This document shows positions 1 through 10,100 of a DNA stretch of 64,000 nucleotides, one piece after another. The DNA is from Strix aluco (Eukaryota > Chordata > Aves > Strigiformes > Strigidae), in the NCBI RefSeq assembly GCF_031877795.1, contig NC_133971.1:86886446-86950445 (forward strand). Reading direction: 5' to 3'. The notes under the pieces are model-generated. The model saw nothing but the letters and a program-made list of their open reading frames with translations, was not told where the DNA came from and did no database searches. The stretch's first letter is position 1. The number at the start of each line of letters is the position of its first letter. Position numbers and translations under genes: made by a program.

Positions 1-52
1 TTTTTTCTTGTTGTAACTCCCCTATTTCCCCGGGCGGGGGAGAAAGGTGAGG

Positions 53-290
53 GACCGGCCGAGTTGGAAGCACGGCCCCATCTTATTTCTAAGCCCCCTT
101 GGAGGAGTGGAAGGCCGCTAGAAGGTGTCCTGGAGGGTGAAGAAGCCCAGGCGCGTGAGCCTTTCCTTCGAGGAGAGGCGTTGCAAGGCTCTGATCGCTC
201 CCGTTTGTGGCCCTGGTCTGGAGGCGCTCCAACAGGCCCACGTCTTGGTTGGCGCGAGGAGTGCGGAGCTGATGGTGAGGCGGAGTGAGG
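53..290 (-). repeat. CR1 LINE fragment, second part
   Basis: Continuation of the split CR1. The stretch with GAAGGTGTCCTGGAGGGTG, CCTTTCCTTCGAGGAGAGGCG and GCGCTCCAACAGGCCCACGTC parallels the matching part of the CR1 at 41900..42060. Copies begin at 3611, 7169, 10734, 14292, 17850, 21407 and 24964. Confidence 0.65.
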
Positions 291-576
291 CGGGATGGCC
301 GGTGGGAAACGCTGAGGAGACGAGGGCCAACGAGGCGGTAGTGCTGCCGCTGGCTGCACCCCGTGAGAGGTTTTGGCAAGAGGTTGAGGCCGGTGCCTCG
401 TCGTTGGGGAGGTGTCAAAGAGAAGAGCGGGCGCGGGGTGTGCGGGGAGCCCTGTTTGGAGCAGGGCTGGGAGGAGGTGTTGAGTGGCGGTGCCTTCCCC
501 CCGCCCCTGCCCCCCCCAAAGGCTCGTCCCCGTGCTTCTGAGACGAGAGGCAGAGGCAGGCTTTTTGCAAGAGGTC

Positions 577-801
577 TTTATTTTGTGTGGAATAAATAGT
601 GGAATAAATAGCTAAAACCCGTTGTGAAGATAAATAGAAGCTGTGGTGGAAGTGGAGGAGCAGCGCGTGGAGGGTGCGGGTGCAGGGCCGTTGTCGCCCC
701 GGCGCCTGTCGTGGTGGGTGAGGGGAGGCGGGAGGGCAGAGGCGGGTCTGGGGCGGTGGTGGGGGTGCGTGGGGCCGTGCGGGTTGGTGGGGGCCGTTGG
801 G
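577..801 (-). promoter_or_regulatory. IFN-alpha 3' UTR with AU-rich elements and polyA signal
   Basis: Downstream of the stop codon (minus strand) are three ATTTA pentamers (631..635, 605..609, 593..597), the third followed by an AATAAA signal at 577..582. ATTTA elements in cytokine mRNAs recruit decay factors and keep expression brief. The same layout recurs in all units, e.g. near 4135..4359 and 25488..25712. Confidence 0.75.
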
Positions 802-1377
802 CTAACTGGGCGTGGTGCGGGTGAGGTTGTGGAGGCGTTGGAAGCAGGCGCGAGCTTGGAGGCGGACGTGGTCCCAGGCGCAGGCGCTGTGGTGGTGGGT
901 GCGGAGGAAGTGCTGGATGTCCCTGAAGTATTTGTCGAGGGTGAGCGTGAGGCTGCGGGGCCCTGGGCCTTGGGCGAGCGTGCCGTTGGCGGTCAGGCAT
1001 TGGTGGAGCTGCTGGATGTGGTGCTGGAGGCTGTTGAGGAGTTGGTGTCGTGCCTGGGCGTCCCAGTGCTGGGGGGTGCTGGGGCTGCTGAGGGTGTGGA
1101 GGAGGTGCTGGAGGATGCGGAGGACGGTGGCGGCGGCTTGCTGTGGGTGGCTGGTGTGGAGGAGGGTGTCGGGGAAGACGGGCGCCTGGTGGGGGTGGCA
1201 GGGCTGTGTCGGGCTGGGAGCCATGGCCTGGAGGAGCTGGAGGCTGTCCCAGGGGAAGGTGTCGTGTCGGGGAGGCAGGTGGTGGCAGGCGAGGGCGGTG
1301 GCGAGAGCCGTCAGGAGGAGCAGGAGCGGCGGGGCGCCGTGGCGCAGGCGGGTCTGTGGGGTTGCGGGCGCAGCCAT
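802..1377 (-). CDS. IFNA: Type I interferon, IFN-alpha type (array copy 1)
   Basis: Intronless 191-codon gene for a secreted antiviral cytokine that signals through the IFNAR1/IFNAR2 receptor. Residues 1-30 form a signal peptide with a leucine-rich core ending in an A-L-A cleavage site, leaving Cys31 as the mature N-terminus, as in avian IFN-alpha. Cysteines lie at 31, 60, 127, 166 and 178. Family knowledge suggests pairs 31-127 and 60-166, leaving Cys178 unpaired. The conserved C-A-W-D-H-V-R-L-Q-A-R block is at 166-176. N-glycosylation sequons are at Asn131 and Asn184. I chose the Met at 1377 because it starts a signal peptide and lies ~95 bp downstream of the TATA-like box. The open frame extends upstream to 2211 but would read through the promoter. 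Alpha versus another avian subtype rests on resemblance only. Confidence 0.96.
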   Translation of the reverse strand: MAAPATPQTRLRHGAPPLLLLLTALATALACHHLPPRHDTFPWDSLQLLQAMAPSPTQPCHPHQAPVFPDTLLHTSHPQQAAATVLRILQHLLHTLSSPSTPQHWDAQARHQLLNSLQHHIQQLHQCLTANGTLAQGPGPRSLTLTLDKYFRDIQHFLRTHHHSACAWDHVRLQARACFQRLHNLTRTTPS

Positions 1378-1467
1378 GGTGGGCCTGTGGGTGGTGCTGG
1401 GCAGGAGCCTGGTCAGGCTCGGTGGCGGTGCGGGCGGGCGCCGTGCTTGGGGTGCTGCCGGGTGGCC

Positions 1468-1545
1468 GGCTTTATGTGGTGCGGCGGCTTTCCCTCGCTC
1501 GCTTTCTGGTGGCAGCGAGTTTCCGGCTGTGGTTTTCAGTTTTGG
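1468..1545 (-). promoter_or_regulatory. IFN-alpha proximal promoter: TATA-like box and IRF elements
   Basis: On the minus strand a CATAAAGCC TATA-like box (1468..1476) lies ~95 bp before the ATG. Upstream of it are GAAA-type IRF half sites: GGGAAAG near 1488, AGAAAGCGAG near 1497..1506, GGAAACTCG near 1517..1525 and AAAACTGAAAACC at 1531..1543. No clear NF-kB site is seen, unlike the IFN-beta-like gene. Equivalent promoters lie near 5026, 8584, 12149, 15707, 19265, 22822 and 26379. By family knowledge this layout means induction by IRF7/IRF3 after virus sensing; binding itself is inferred. Confidence 0.7.
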
Positions 1546-1806
1546 CTGGTGGCCTGCGGTGGTGTCGGGGAAGTGCGTTGGTGGGGTGGGCGCGCGTGGG
1601 GAGGGCGGTGGCGGTGCTTTGCCGGGGCTGCGTTGGGGGCAGGTTGTCTGTAGTGGTTGAGTGGGGGATGCGAAAGCGCGCGCTGGGGCAGAGCCCTTGG
1701 GGGCAGCTGTGGCGGGGAGGTGTGTGAGGGTTTCCCTGTGAAGAGGCTGCAGCTGAAGTTTCCCTTCCTGCCCAAGTGTGTCTTGCGCCCGTGCTGCCCT
1801 GTGGTG

Positions 1807-1856
1807 CGTTTTCCTTTCGCCTTTGTTTTCATCTTGTCTGGTCTTTCCTTTTCGTG
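1807..1856 (-). promoter_or_regulatory. Possible distal GAAA/IRF cluster in the array unit
   Basis: The minus strand has repeated GAAA motifs (ACGAAAAGGAAAG, GATGAAAAC, GCGAAAGGAAAACG) about 430-480 bp upstream of the IFN ATG, in every full unit. A near-palindromic AAGTGATGTCACTT resembling a CRE/AP-1 site follows at about 1876..1889. The role is inferred from motif content only. Confidence 0.3.
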
Positions 1857-2827
1857 TTGGGAAGGGTTGTGAAGTGATGTCACTTGGCAGAGCGTGGGGA
1901 GCCCCCTCCTGGAGCGAGGGCCTGGGGGTGTCGTCGTCGTCGGCTTGCGAGGAGGTGGCTGTGGGTGTAGGCCCCTGAGCAGTGGCTGTGTTGGTGGCTG
2001 GAGCTGCCGCAGCTCGTGTGTTGAAGGGAATGGGCAAGAAAGGCAGGAGGCAAGGCTTGCGGAAGGAAGAAGGAAGAGGAGAAAGGGAAGGGTCTCGGTG
2101 CTGCTCGGGCTGGGGCGTTGGGTCCGTGGCTGTGGTGCCACGCGCGTGGCCCTGGAGCAGGGGTCGTCTGGTGTTTTGTCTGCCTCCTTGGCTGAGGCGG
2201 CTGGAGAGCAAAGAAGAAGATGTTTGCCGTCAGCGAAGGAAGGGGCTTGCGTTTGGGACGGCGTGGGCCCCTCGAGGAGGGGTGTCCCAGAGTCCTGCGG
2301 AGGTGGAGCGGAGCCAGCGGATGTAGTTGTCGAGCTCTAGAGGGAGGAGGGAGGTGGCGGAGGTTGTGCTCGCGGAGGTTTTGGGGTGCCTCGGGAGAGC
2401 AGGGATGGTGTTGTGTTGGTGTGAGAGAGGCCGCCGTGTGTTTTCTGGGAGCTTTTGAGCCGGGGCAAGAAATGGGGGTGTGGTGACGGTGGTGGCGGCC
2501 GTGGTGGCAGGGCGGTGTCGGGCGGGGAGCCATGGTCTGGCCAGGCCCCGTTGTGTTGGTGGGTGCCGTGCCCGGGGTGGTGGCACGCGCGTGATGATTT
2601 GGCGTCCCTAGGTGCCGTCAGTGCAGGAGGTGGGCTGGTGTTGGAGGTGGGTGGCTGGAGCTCGTGCGTGTGGCCTTAGAAGAGTTGGTGCTGCAAGGTG
2701 TGTTGGAGCAAGCGGCGCAAGGCGAGAGTTGTCGTGAGAAATGGCTGAAGCGGCCAGAGGAGCCCAGCTCAGCCTAGTCAAAGGGATCTTGTGCCGTGCC
2801 TGTCCTTGGCAGAGGCCTTGGCGGGTT

Positions 2828-3114
2828 TGGGTTGGGAGGGACGGTGAAAGGTCTTGCGGTCCAAGCGCCGCCGCCACGAGCAGGGCCACGTTGGAGTAGA
2901 TCCGGTGTCTGGGAGCCCCGTCCAAGGTGACGGTGACCGTTTGCCGGGATGGGGCAGCTCCCAGCTCTCGGGGCAACCTGTTGCAGCGTCTGAGGAGCAG
3001 GCTGGTGGTAGAAGACGTCTTGCTTGTGTCTGGTCTGAATCTGGGCTCTGTGAGTTGCAAAGCGTCAGCCCTGGTCCTGTGGGCACAGGCCCTGTGGCAA
3101 AGCCTGTGCCCAGC
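2828..3114 (-). repeat. CR1 LINE fragment, first part (unit 1)
   Basis: An old, GC-shifted CR1 3'-region fragment. It aligns by eye, block by block, with the clearer intronic CR1 copy at 41573..42095: the strings around GGGTTGGGAGGGAC, GGGGCAGCTCCCAGC, GGGGCAACCTGTTGCAGCGTCTGAG and the run to the LTR all have counterparts. It is interrupted at 3114 by an LTR and resumes at ~3611 (53 in the first unit). Copies start near 6386, 9944, 13509, 17067, 20624 and 24181. Confidence 0.7.
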
Positions 3115-3610
3115 TGTCGTGGTTTCGGCTGGCATAGAGGTAATGTGCTTGAGCTGGGAGAGAGCATCTCGGGAGCGCCCGAGCCGGATTTGGGATGTGG
3201 CATTTGGGATTTGGCATTTGGGATTTGGGCCAGGGTAGAGTTCCCTTTCTTTGGGGTGGGAGGAGGGGCAGCTGGAGTGCCAGACCCGGACTGGCCCTTG
3301 GGGTGTTCCATCTCCTGTGACGTCGTACTCGGTATATAAAGGTGGCGGGTTCTCTCTGGCTTCTGGTGGGCACGGCGGCATCTTGGCTGGGTCGGGACCT
3401 TCGTTGGGTCGGGATCGGGATCGCAGCCGGGGGCGGGCTGCGCATCGTTGGGCGGGTGATGAGCGAGCGCATTGTGCGTTACCCGTTTGGGCTTTCCGTT
3501 ATTGTTTTGTTCTGTTGCAGTGGCTAAAGTGTTTGTTTTTTATTTTGAACTACGAGGTTTTTTTCTTGTTGTAACTCCCCTATTTCCCCGGGCGGGGGAG
3601 AAAGGTGAGG
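3115..3610 (+). mobile_element. ERVL-type LTR inserted in CR1 (unit 1 copy)
   Basis: Starts with TGTCGTGGTTTCGGCTGG, the typical start of an avian ERVL-class LTR. It contains a TGACGTCG CRE-like site, a TATATAAAGG TATA box near 3332..3341, and a terminal region matching that LTR class. The 3' end is eroded, so the right boundary is approximate and no target duplication is evident. It was inserted before the unit was amplified, since every unit has it in the same place. Its TATA box faces away from the local IFN gene and toward the 3' end of the next unit's gene. Confidence 0.7.
3192..3232. repeat. Heptamer minisatellite in the LTR
   Basis: Alternating GGGATTT and GGCATTT heptamers. Copy number and order vary between units: one extra heptamer in unit 3 (10309..10352), and a different order in units 5-7 near 17430, 20987 and 24544. 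It explains the 3565-bp unit. Confidence 0.85.
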
Positions 3611-6600
3611 GACCGGCCGAGTTGGAAGCACGGCCCCATCTTATTTCTAAGCCCCCTTGGAGGAGTGGAAGGCCGCTAGAAGGTGTCCTGGAGGGTGAAG
3701 AAGCCCAGGCGCGTGAGCCTTTCCTTCGAGGAGAGGCGTTGCAAGGCTCTGATCGCTCCCGTTTGTGGCCCTGGTCTGGAGGCGCTCCAACAGGCCCACG
3801 TCTTGGTTGGCGCGAGGAGTGCGGAGCTGATGGTGAGGCGGAGTGAGGCGGGATGGCCGGTGGGAAACGCTGAGGAGACGAGGGCCAACGAGGCGGTAGT
3901 GCTGCCGCTGGCTGCACCCCGTGAGAGGTTTTGGCAAGAGGTTGAGGCCGGTGCCTCGTCGTTGGGGAGGTGTCAAAGAGAAGAGCGGGCGCGGGGTGTG
4001 CGGGGAGCCCTGTTTGGAGCAGGGCTGGGAGGAGGTGTTGAGTGGCGGTGCCTTCCCCCCGCCCCTGCCCCCCCCAAAGGCTCGTCCCCGTGCTTCTGAG
4101 ACGAGAGGCAGAGGCAGGCTTTTTGCAAGAGGTCTTTATTTTGTGTGGAATAAATAGTGGAATAAATAGCTAAAACCCGTTGTGAAGATAAATAGAAGCT
4201 GTGGTGGAAGTGGAGGAGCAGCGCGTGGAGGGTGCGGGTGCAGGGCCGTTGTCGCCCCGGCGCCTGTCGTGGTGGGTGAGGGGAGGCGGGAGGGCAGAGG
4301 CGGGTCTGGGGCGGTGGTGGGGGTGTGTGGGGCCGTGCGGGTTGGTGGGGGCCGTTGGGCTAACTGGGCGTGGTGCGGGTGAGGTTGTGGAGGCGTTGGA
4401 AGCAGGCGCGAGCTTGGAGGCGGACGTGGTCCCAGGCGCAGGCGCTGTGGTGGTGGGTGCGGAGGAAGTGCTGGATGTCCCTGAAGTATTTGTCGAGGGT
4501 GAGCGTGAGGCTGCGGGGCCCTGGGCCTTGGGCGAGCGTGCCGTTGGCGGTCAGGCATTGGTGGAGCTGCTGGATGTGGTGCTGGAGGCTGTTGAGGAGT
4601 TGGTGTCGTGCCTGGGCGTCCCAGTGCTGGGGGGTGCTGGGGCTGCTGAGGGTGTGGAGGAGGTGCTGGAGGATGCGGAGGACGGTGGCGGCGGCTTGCT
4701 GTGGGTGGCTGGTGTGGAGGAGGGTGTCGGGGAAGACGGGCGCCTGGTGGGGGTGGCAGGGCTGTGTCGGGCTGGGAGCCATGGCCTGGAGGAGCTGGAG
4801 GCTGTCCCAGGGGAAGGTGTCGTGTCGGGGAGGCAGGTGGTGGCAGGCGAGGGCGGTGGCGAGAGCCGTCAGGAGGAGCAGGAGCGGCGGGGCGCCGTGG
4901 CGCAGGCGGGTCTGTGGGGTTGCGGGCGCAGCCATGGTGGGCCTGTGGGTGGTGCTGGGCAGGAGCCTGGTCAGGCTCGGTGGCGGTGCAGGCGGGCGCT
5001 GTGCTTGGGGTGCTGCCGGGTGGCCGGCTTTATGTGGTGCGGCGGCTTTCCCTCGCTCGCTTTCTGGTGGCAGCGAGTTTCCGGCTGTGGTTTTCAGTTT
5101 TGGCTGGTGGCCTGCGGTGGTGTCGGGGAAGTGCGTTGGTGGGGTGGGCGCGCGTGGGGAGGGCGGTGGCGGTGCTTTGCCGGGGCTGCGTTGGGGGCAG
5201 GTTGTCTGTAGTGGTTGAGTGGGGGATGCGAAAGCGCGCGCTGGGGCAGAGCCCTTGGGGGCAGCTGTGGCGGGGAGGTGTGTGAGGGTTTCCCTGTGAA
5301 GAGGCTGCAGCTGAAGTTTCCCTTCCTGCCCAAGTGTGTCTTGCGCCCATGCTGCCCTGTGGTGCGTTTTCCTTTCGCCTTTGTTTTCATCTTGTCTGGT
5401 CTTTCCTTTTCGTGTTGGGAAGGGTTGTGAAGTGATGTCACTTGGCAGAGCGTGGGGAGCCCCCTCCTGGAGCGAGGGCCTGGGGGTGTCGTCGTCGTCG
5501 GCTTGCGAGGAGGTGGCTGTGGGTGTAGGCCCCTGAGCAGTGGCTGTGTTGGTGGCTGGAGCTGCCGCAGCTCGTGTGTTGAAGGGAATGGGCAAGAAAG
5601 GCAGGAGGCAAGGCTTGCGGAAGGAAGAAGGAAGAGGAGAAAGGGAAGGGTCTCGGTGCTGCTCGGGCTGGGGCGTTGGGTCCGTGGCTGTGGTGCCACG
5701 CGCGTGGCCCTGGAGCAGGGGTCGTCTGGTGTTTTGTCTGCCTCCTTGGCTGAGGCGGCTGGAGAGCAAAGAAGAAGATGTTTGCCGTCAGCGAAGGAAG
5801 GGGCTTGCGTTTGGGACGGCGTGGGCCCCTCGAGGAGGGGTGTCCCAGAGTCCTGCGGAGGTGGAGCGGAGCCAGCGGATGTAGTTGTCGAGCTCTAGAG
5901 GGAGGAGGGAGGTGGCGGAGGTTGTGCTCGCGGAGGTTTTGGGGTGCCTCGGGAGAGCAGGGATGGTGTTGTGTTGGTGTGAGAGAGGCCGCCGTGTGTT
6001 TTCTGGGAGCTTTTGAGCCGGGGCAAGAAATGGGGGTGTGGTGACGGTGGTGGCGGCCGTGGTGGCAGGGCGGTGTCGGGCGGGGAGCCATGGTCTGGCC
6101 AGGCCCCGTTGTGTTGGTGGGTGCCGTGCCCGGGGTGGTGGCACGCGCGTGATGATTTGGCGTCCCTAGGTGCCGTCAGTGCAGGAGGTGGGCTGGTGTT
6201 GGAGGTGGGTGGCTGGAGCTCGTGCGTGTGGCCTTAGAAGAGTTGGTGCTGCAAGGTGTGTTGGAGCAAGCGGCGCAAGGCGAGAGTTGTCGTGAGAAAT
6301 GGCTGAAGCGGCCAGAGGAGCCCAGCTCAGCCTAGTCAAAGGGATCTTGTGCCGTGCCTGTCCTTGGCAGAGGCCTTGGCGGGTTTGGGTTGGGAGGGAC
6401 GGTGAAAGGTCTTGCGGTCCAAGCGCCGCCGCCACGAGCAGGGCCACGTTGGAGTAGATCCGGTGTCTGGGAGCCCCGTCCAAGGTGACGGTGACCGTTT
6501 GCCGGGATGGGGCAGCTCCCAGCTCTCGGGGCAACCTGTTGCAGCGTCTGAGGAGCAGGCTGGTGGTAGAAGACGTCTTGCTTGTGTCTGGTCTGAATCT

Positions 6601-7116
6601 GGGCTCTGTGAGTTGCAAAGCGTCAGCCCTGGTCCTGTGGGCACAGGCCCTGTGGCAAAGCCTGTGCCCAGCTGTCGTGGTTTCGGCTGGCATAGAGGTA
6701 ATGTGCTTGAGCTGGGAGAGAGCATCTCGGGAGCGCCCGAGCCGGATTTGGGATGTGGCATTTGGGATTTGGCATTTGGGATTTGGGCCAGGGTAGAGTT
6801 CCCTTTCTTTGGGGTGGGAGGAGGGGCAGCTGGAGTGCCAGACCCGGACTGGCCCTTGGGGTGTTCCATCTCCTGTGACGTCGTACTCGGTATATAAAGG
6901 TGGCGGGTTCTCTCTGGCTTCTGGTGGGCACGGCGGCATCTTGGCTGGGTCGGGACCTTCGTTGGGTCGGGATCGGGATCGCAGCCGGGGGCGGGCTGCG
7001 CATCGTTGGGCGGGTGATGAGCGAGCGCATTGTGCGTTACCCGTTTGGGCTTTCCGTTATTGTTTTGTTCTGTTGCAGTGGCTAAAGTGTTTGTTTTTTA
7101 TTTTGAACTACGAGGT
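3559..7116. repeat. Array unit 2
   Basis: Length 3558. At the four variant sites of unit 1 it carries T, A, T and A. The LTR starts at 6673. IFN TATA-like box near 5026..5034. Confidence 0.95.
4360..4935 (-). CDS. IFNA: Type I interferon, IFN-alpha type (array copy 2)
   Basis: The 191-codon frame is unchanged from copy 1. The nearest differences are substitutions in the 5' flank (A at 4990 and T at 5000) and a T in the 3' UTR at 4326. Confidence 0.96.
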   Translation of the reverse strand: MAAPATPQTRLRHGAPPLLLLLTALATALACHHLPPRHDTFPWDSLQLLQAMAPSPTQPCHPHQAPVFPDTLLHTSHPQQAAATVLRILQHLLHTLSSPSTPQHWDAQARHQLLNSLQHHIQQLHQCLTANGTLAQGPGPRSLTLTLDKYFRDIQHFLRTHHHSACAWDHVRLQARACFQRLHNLTRTTPS

Positions 7117-7168
7117 TTTTTTCTTGTTGTAACTCCCCTATTTCCCCGGGCGGGGGAGAAAGGTGAGG
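6673..7168 (+). mobile_element. ERVL-type LTR (unit 2 copy)
   Basis: Same insertion as in unit 1, co-amplified. TATA box near 6890. Confidence 0.7.
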
Positions 7169-10100
7169 GACCGGCCGAGTTGGAAGCACGGCCCCATCTT
7201 ATTTCTAAGCCCCCTTGGAGGAGTGGAAGGCCGCTAGAAGGTGTCCTGGAGGGTGAAGAAGCCCAGGCGCGTGAGCCTTTCCTTCGAGGAGAGGCGTTGC
7301 AAGGCTCTGATCGCTCCCGTTTGTGGCCCTGGTCTGGAGGCGCTCCAACAGGCCCACGTCTTGGTTGGCGCGAGGAGTGCGGAGCTGATGGTGAGGCGGA
7401 GTGAGGCGGGATGGCCGGTGGGAAACGCTGAGGAGACGAGGGCCAACGAGGCGGTAGTGCTGCCGCTGGCTGCACCCCGTGAGAGGTTTTGGCAAGAGGT
7501 TGAGGCCGGTGCCTCGTCGTTGGGGAGGTGTCAAAGAGAAGAGCGGGCGCGGGGTGTGCGGGGAGCCCTGTTTGGAGCAGGGCTGGGAGGAGGTGTTGAG
7601 TGGCGGTGCCTTCCCCCCGCCCCTGCCCCCCCCAAAGGCTCGTCCCCGTGCTTCTGAGACGAGAGGCAGAGGCAGGCTTTTTGCAAGAGGTCTTTATTTT
7701 GTGTGGAATAAATAGTGGAATAAATAGCTAAAACCCGTTGTGAAGATAAATAGAAGCTGTGGTGGAAGTGGAGGAGCAGCGCGTGGAGGGTGCGGGTGCA
7801 GGGCCGTTGTCGCCCCGGCGCCTGTCGTGGTGGGTGAGGGGAGGCGGGAGGGCAGAGGCGGGTCTGGGGCGGTGGTGGGGGTGTGTGGGGCCGTGCGGGT
7901 TGGTGGGGGCCGTTGGGCTAACTGGGCGTGGTGCGGGTGAGGTTGTGGAGGCGTTGGAAGCAGGCGCGAGCTTGGAGGCGGACGTGGTCCCAGGCGCAGG
8001 CGCTGTGGTGGTGGGTGCGGAGGAAGTGCTGGATGTCCCTGAAGTATTTGTCGAGGGTGAGCGTGAGGCTGCGGGGCCCTGGGCCTTGGGCGAGCGTGCC
8101 GTTGGCGGTCAGGCATTGGTGGAGCTGCTGGATGTGGTGCTGGAGGCTGTTGAGGAGTTGGTGTCGTGCCTGGGCGTCCCAGTGCTGGGGGGTGCTGGGG
8201 CTGCTGAGGGTGTGGAGGAGGTGCTGGAGGATGCGGAGGACGGTGGCGGCGGCTTGCTGTGGGTGGCTGGTGTGGAGGAGGGTGTCGGGGAAGACGGGCG
8301 CCTGGTGGGGGTGGCAGGGCTGTGTCGGGCTGGGAGCCATGGCCTGGAGGAGCTGGAGGCTGTCCCAGGGGAAGGTGTCGTGTCGGGGAGGCAGGTGGTG
8401 GCAGGCGAGGGCGGTGGCGAGAGCCGTCAGGAGGAGCAGGAGCGGCGGGGCGCCGTGGCGCAGGCGGGTCTGTGGGGTTGCGGGCGCAGCCATGGTGGGC
8501 CTGTGGGTGGTGCTGGGCAGGAGCCTGGTCAGGCTCGGTGGCGGTGCAGGCGGGCGCTGTGCTTGGGGTGCTGCCGGGTGGCCGGCTTTATGTGGTGCGG
8601 CGGCTTTCCCTCGCTCGCTTTCTGGTGGCAGCGAGTTTCCGGCTGTGGTTTTCAGTTTTGGCTGGTGGCCTGCGGTGGTGTCGGGGAAGTGCGTTGGTGG
8701 GGTGGGCGCGCGTGGGGAGGGCGGTGGCGGTGCTTTGCCGGGGCTGCGTTGGGGGCAGGTTGTCTGTAGTGGTTGAGTGGGGGATGCGAAAGCGCGCGCT
8801 GGGGCAGAGCCCTTGGGGGCAGCTGTGGCGGGGAGGTGTGTGAGGGTTTCCCTGTGAAGAGGCTGCAGCTGAAGTTTCCCTTCCTGCCCAAGTGTGTCTT
8901 GCGCCCGTGCTGCCCTGTGGTGCGTTTTCCTTTCGCCTTTGTTTTCATCTTGTCTGGTCTTTCCTTTTCGTGTTGGGAAGGGTTGTGAAGTGATGTCACT
9001 TGGCAGAGCGTGGGGAGCCCCCTCCTGGAGCGAGGGCCTGGGGGTGTCGTCGTCGTCGGCTTGCGAGGAGGTGGCTGTGGGTGTAGGCCCCTGAGCAGTG
9101 GCTGTGTTGGTGGCTGGAGCTGCCGCAGCTCGTGTGTTGAAGGGAATGGGCAAGAAAGGCAGGAGGCAAGGCTTGCGGAAGGAAGAAGGAAGAGGAGAAA
9201 GGGAAGGGTCTCGGTGCTGCTCGGGCTGGGGCGTTGGGTCCGTGGCTGTGGTGCCACGCGCGTGGCCCTGGAGCAGGGGTCGTCTGGTGTTTTGTCTGCC
9301 TCCTTGGCTGAGGCGGCTGGAGAGCAAAGAAGAAGATGTTTGCCGTCAGCGAAGGAAGGGGCTTGCGTTTGGGACGGCGTGGGCCCCTCGAGGAGGGGTG
9401 TCCCAGAGTCCTGCGGAGGTGGAGCGGAGCCAGCGGATGTAGTTGTCGAGCTCTAGAGGGAGGAGGGAGGTGGCGGAGGTTGTGCTCGCGGAGGTTTTGG
9501 GGTGCCTCGGGAGAGCAGGGATGGTGTTGTGTTGGTGTGAGAGAGGCCGCCGTGTGTTTTCTGGGAGCTTTTGAGCCGGGGCAAGAAATGGGGGTGTGGT
9601 GACGGTGGTGGCGGCCGTGGTGGCAGGGCGGTGTCGGGCGGGGAGCCATGGTCTGGCCAGGCCCCGTTGTGTTGGTGGGTGCCGTGCCCGGGGTGGTGGC
9701 ACGCGCGTGATGATTTGGCGTCCCTAGGTGCCGTCAGTGCAGGAGGTGGGCTGGTGTTGGAGGTGGGTGGCTGGAGCTCGTGCGTGTGGCCTTAGAAGAG
9801 TTGGTGCTGCAAGGTGTGTTGGAGCAAGCGGCGCAAGGCGAGAGTTGTCGTGAGAAATGGCTGAAGCGGCCAGAGGAGCCCAGCTCAGCCTAGTCAAAGG
9901 GATCTTGTGCCGTGCCTGTCCTTGGCAGAGGCCTTGGCGGGTTTGGGTTGGGAGGGACGGTGAAAGGTCTTGCGGTCCAAGCGCCGCCGCCACGAGCAGG
10001 GCCACGTTGGAGTAGATCCGGTGTCTGGGAGCCCCGTCCAAGGTGACGGTGACCGTTTGCCGGGATGGGGCAGCTCCCAGCTCTCGGGGCAACCTGTTGC

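Larger units (their letters stand above)
1..3558. repeat. Array unit 1
   Basis: Reference unit. It begins in the tail of the preceding unit's LTR (1..52). In plus-strand order it then has a CR1 piece (53..~290), polyA signal and AU-rich 3' UTR (577..801), the IFN gene (802..1377), its promoter (1468..1545), about 1.25 kb of G-rich flank with no recognised gene, a second CR1 piece (2828..3114) and a new LTR (from 3115). Variant sites: C768, G1432, C1442, G1791. Confidence 0.95.

Noticed and set aside
643..1653. 336-codon plus-strand open frame antisense to the IFN gene, repeated in the array
   Set aside because: A shadow of the GC-rich, stop-poor IFN frame on the other strand. Low-complexity Gly/Val/Glu/Trp composition, no domain, and it runs through both CDS and promoter.
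1378..2211. 278-codon in-frame N-terminal extension of the IFN frame (469 codons in total)
   Set aside because: It would translate through the TATA box and IRF sites, is Pro/Thr/His-rich without a domain, and is missing in copy 8, whose upstream flank differs.
2230..2586. 118-codon minus-strand frame present in every full unit
   Set aside because: No recognisable domain, low complexity except the last ~35 residues. Conservation among units reflects array homogenisation, so it gives no evidence of coding.
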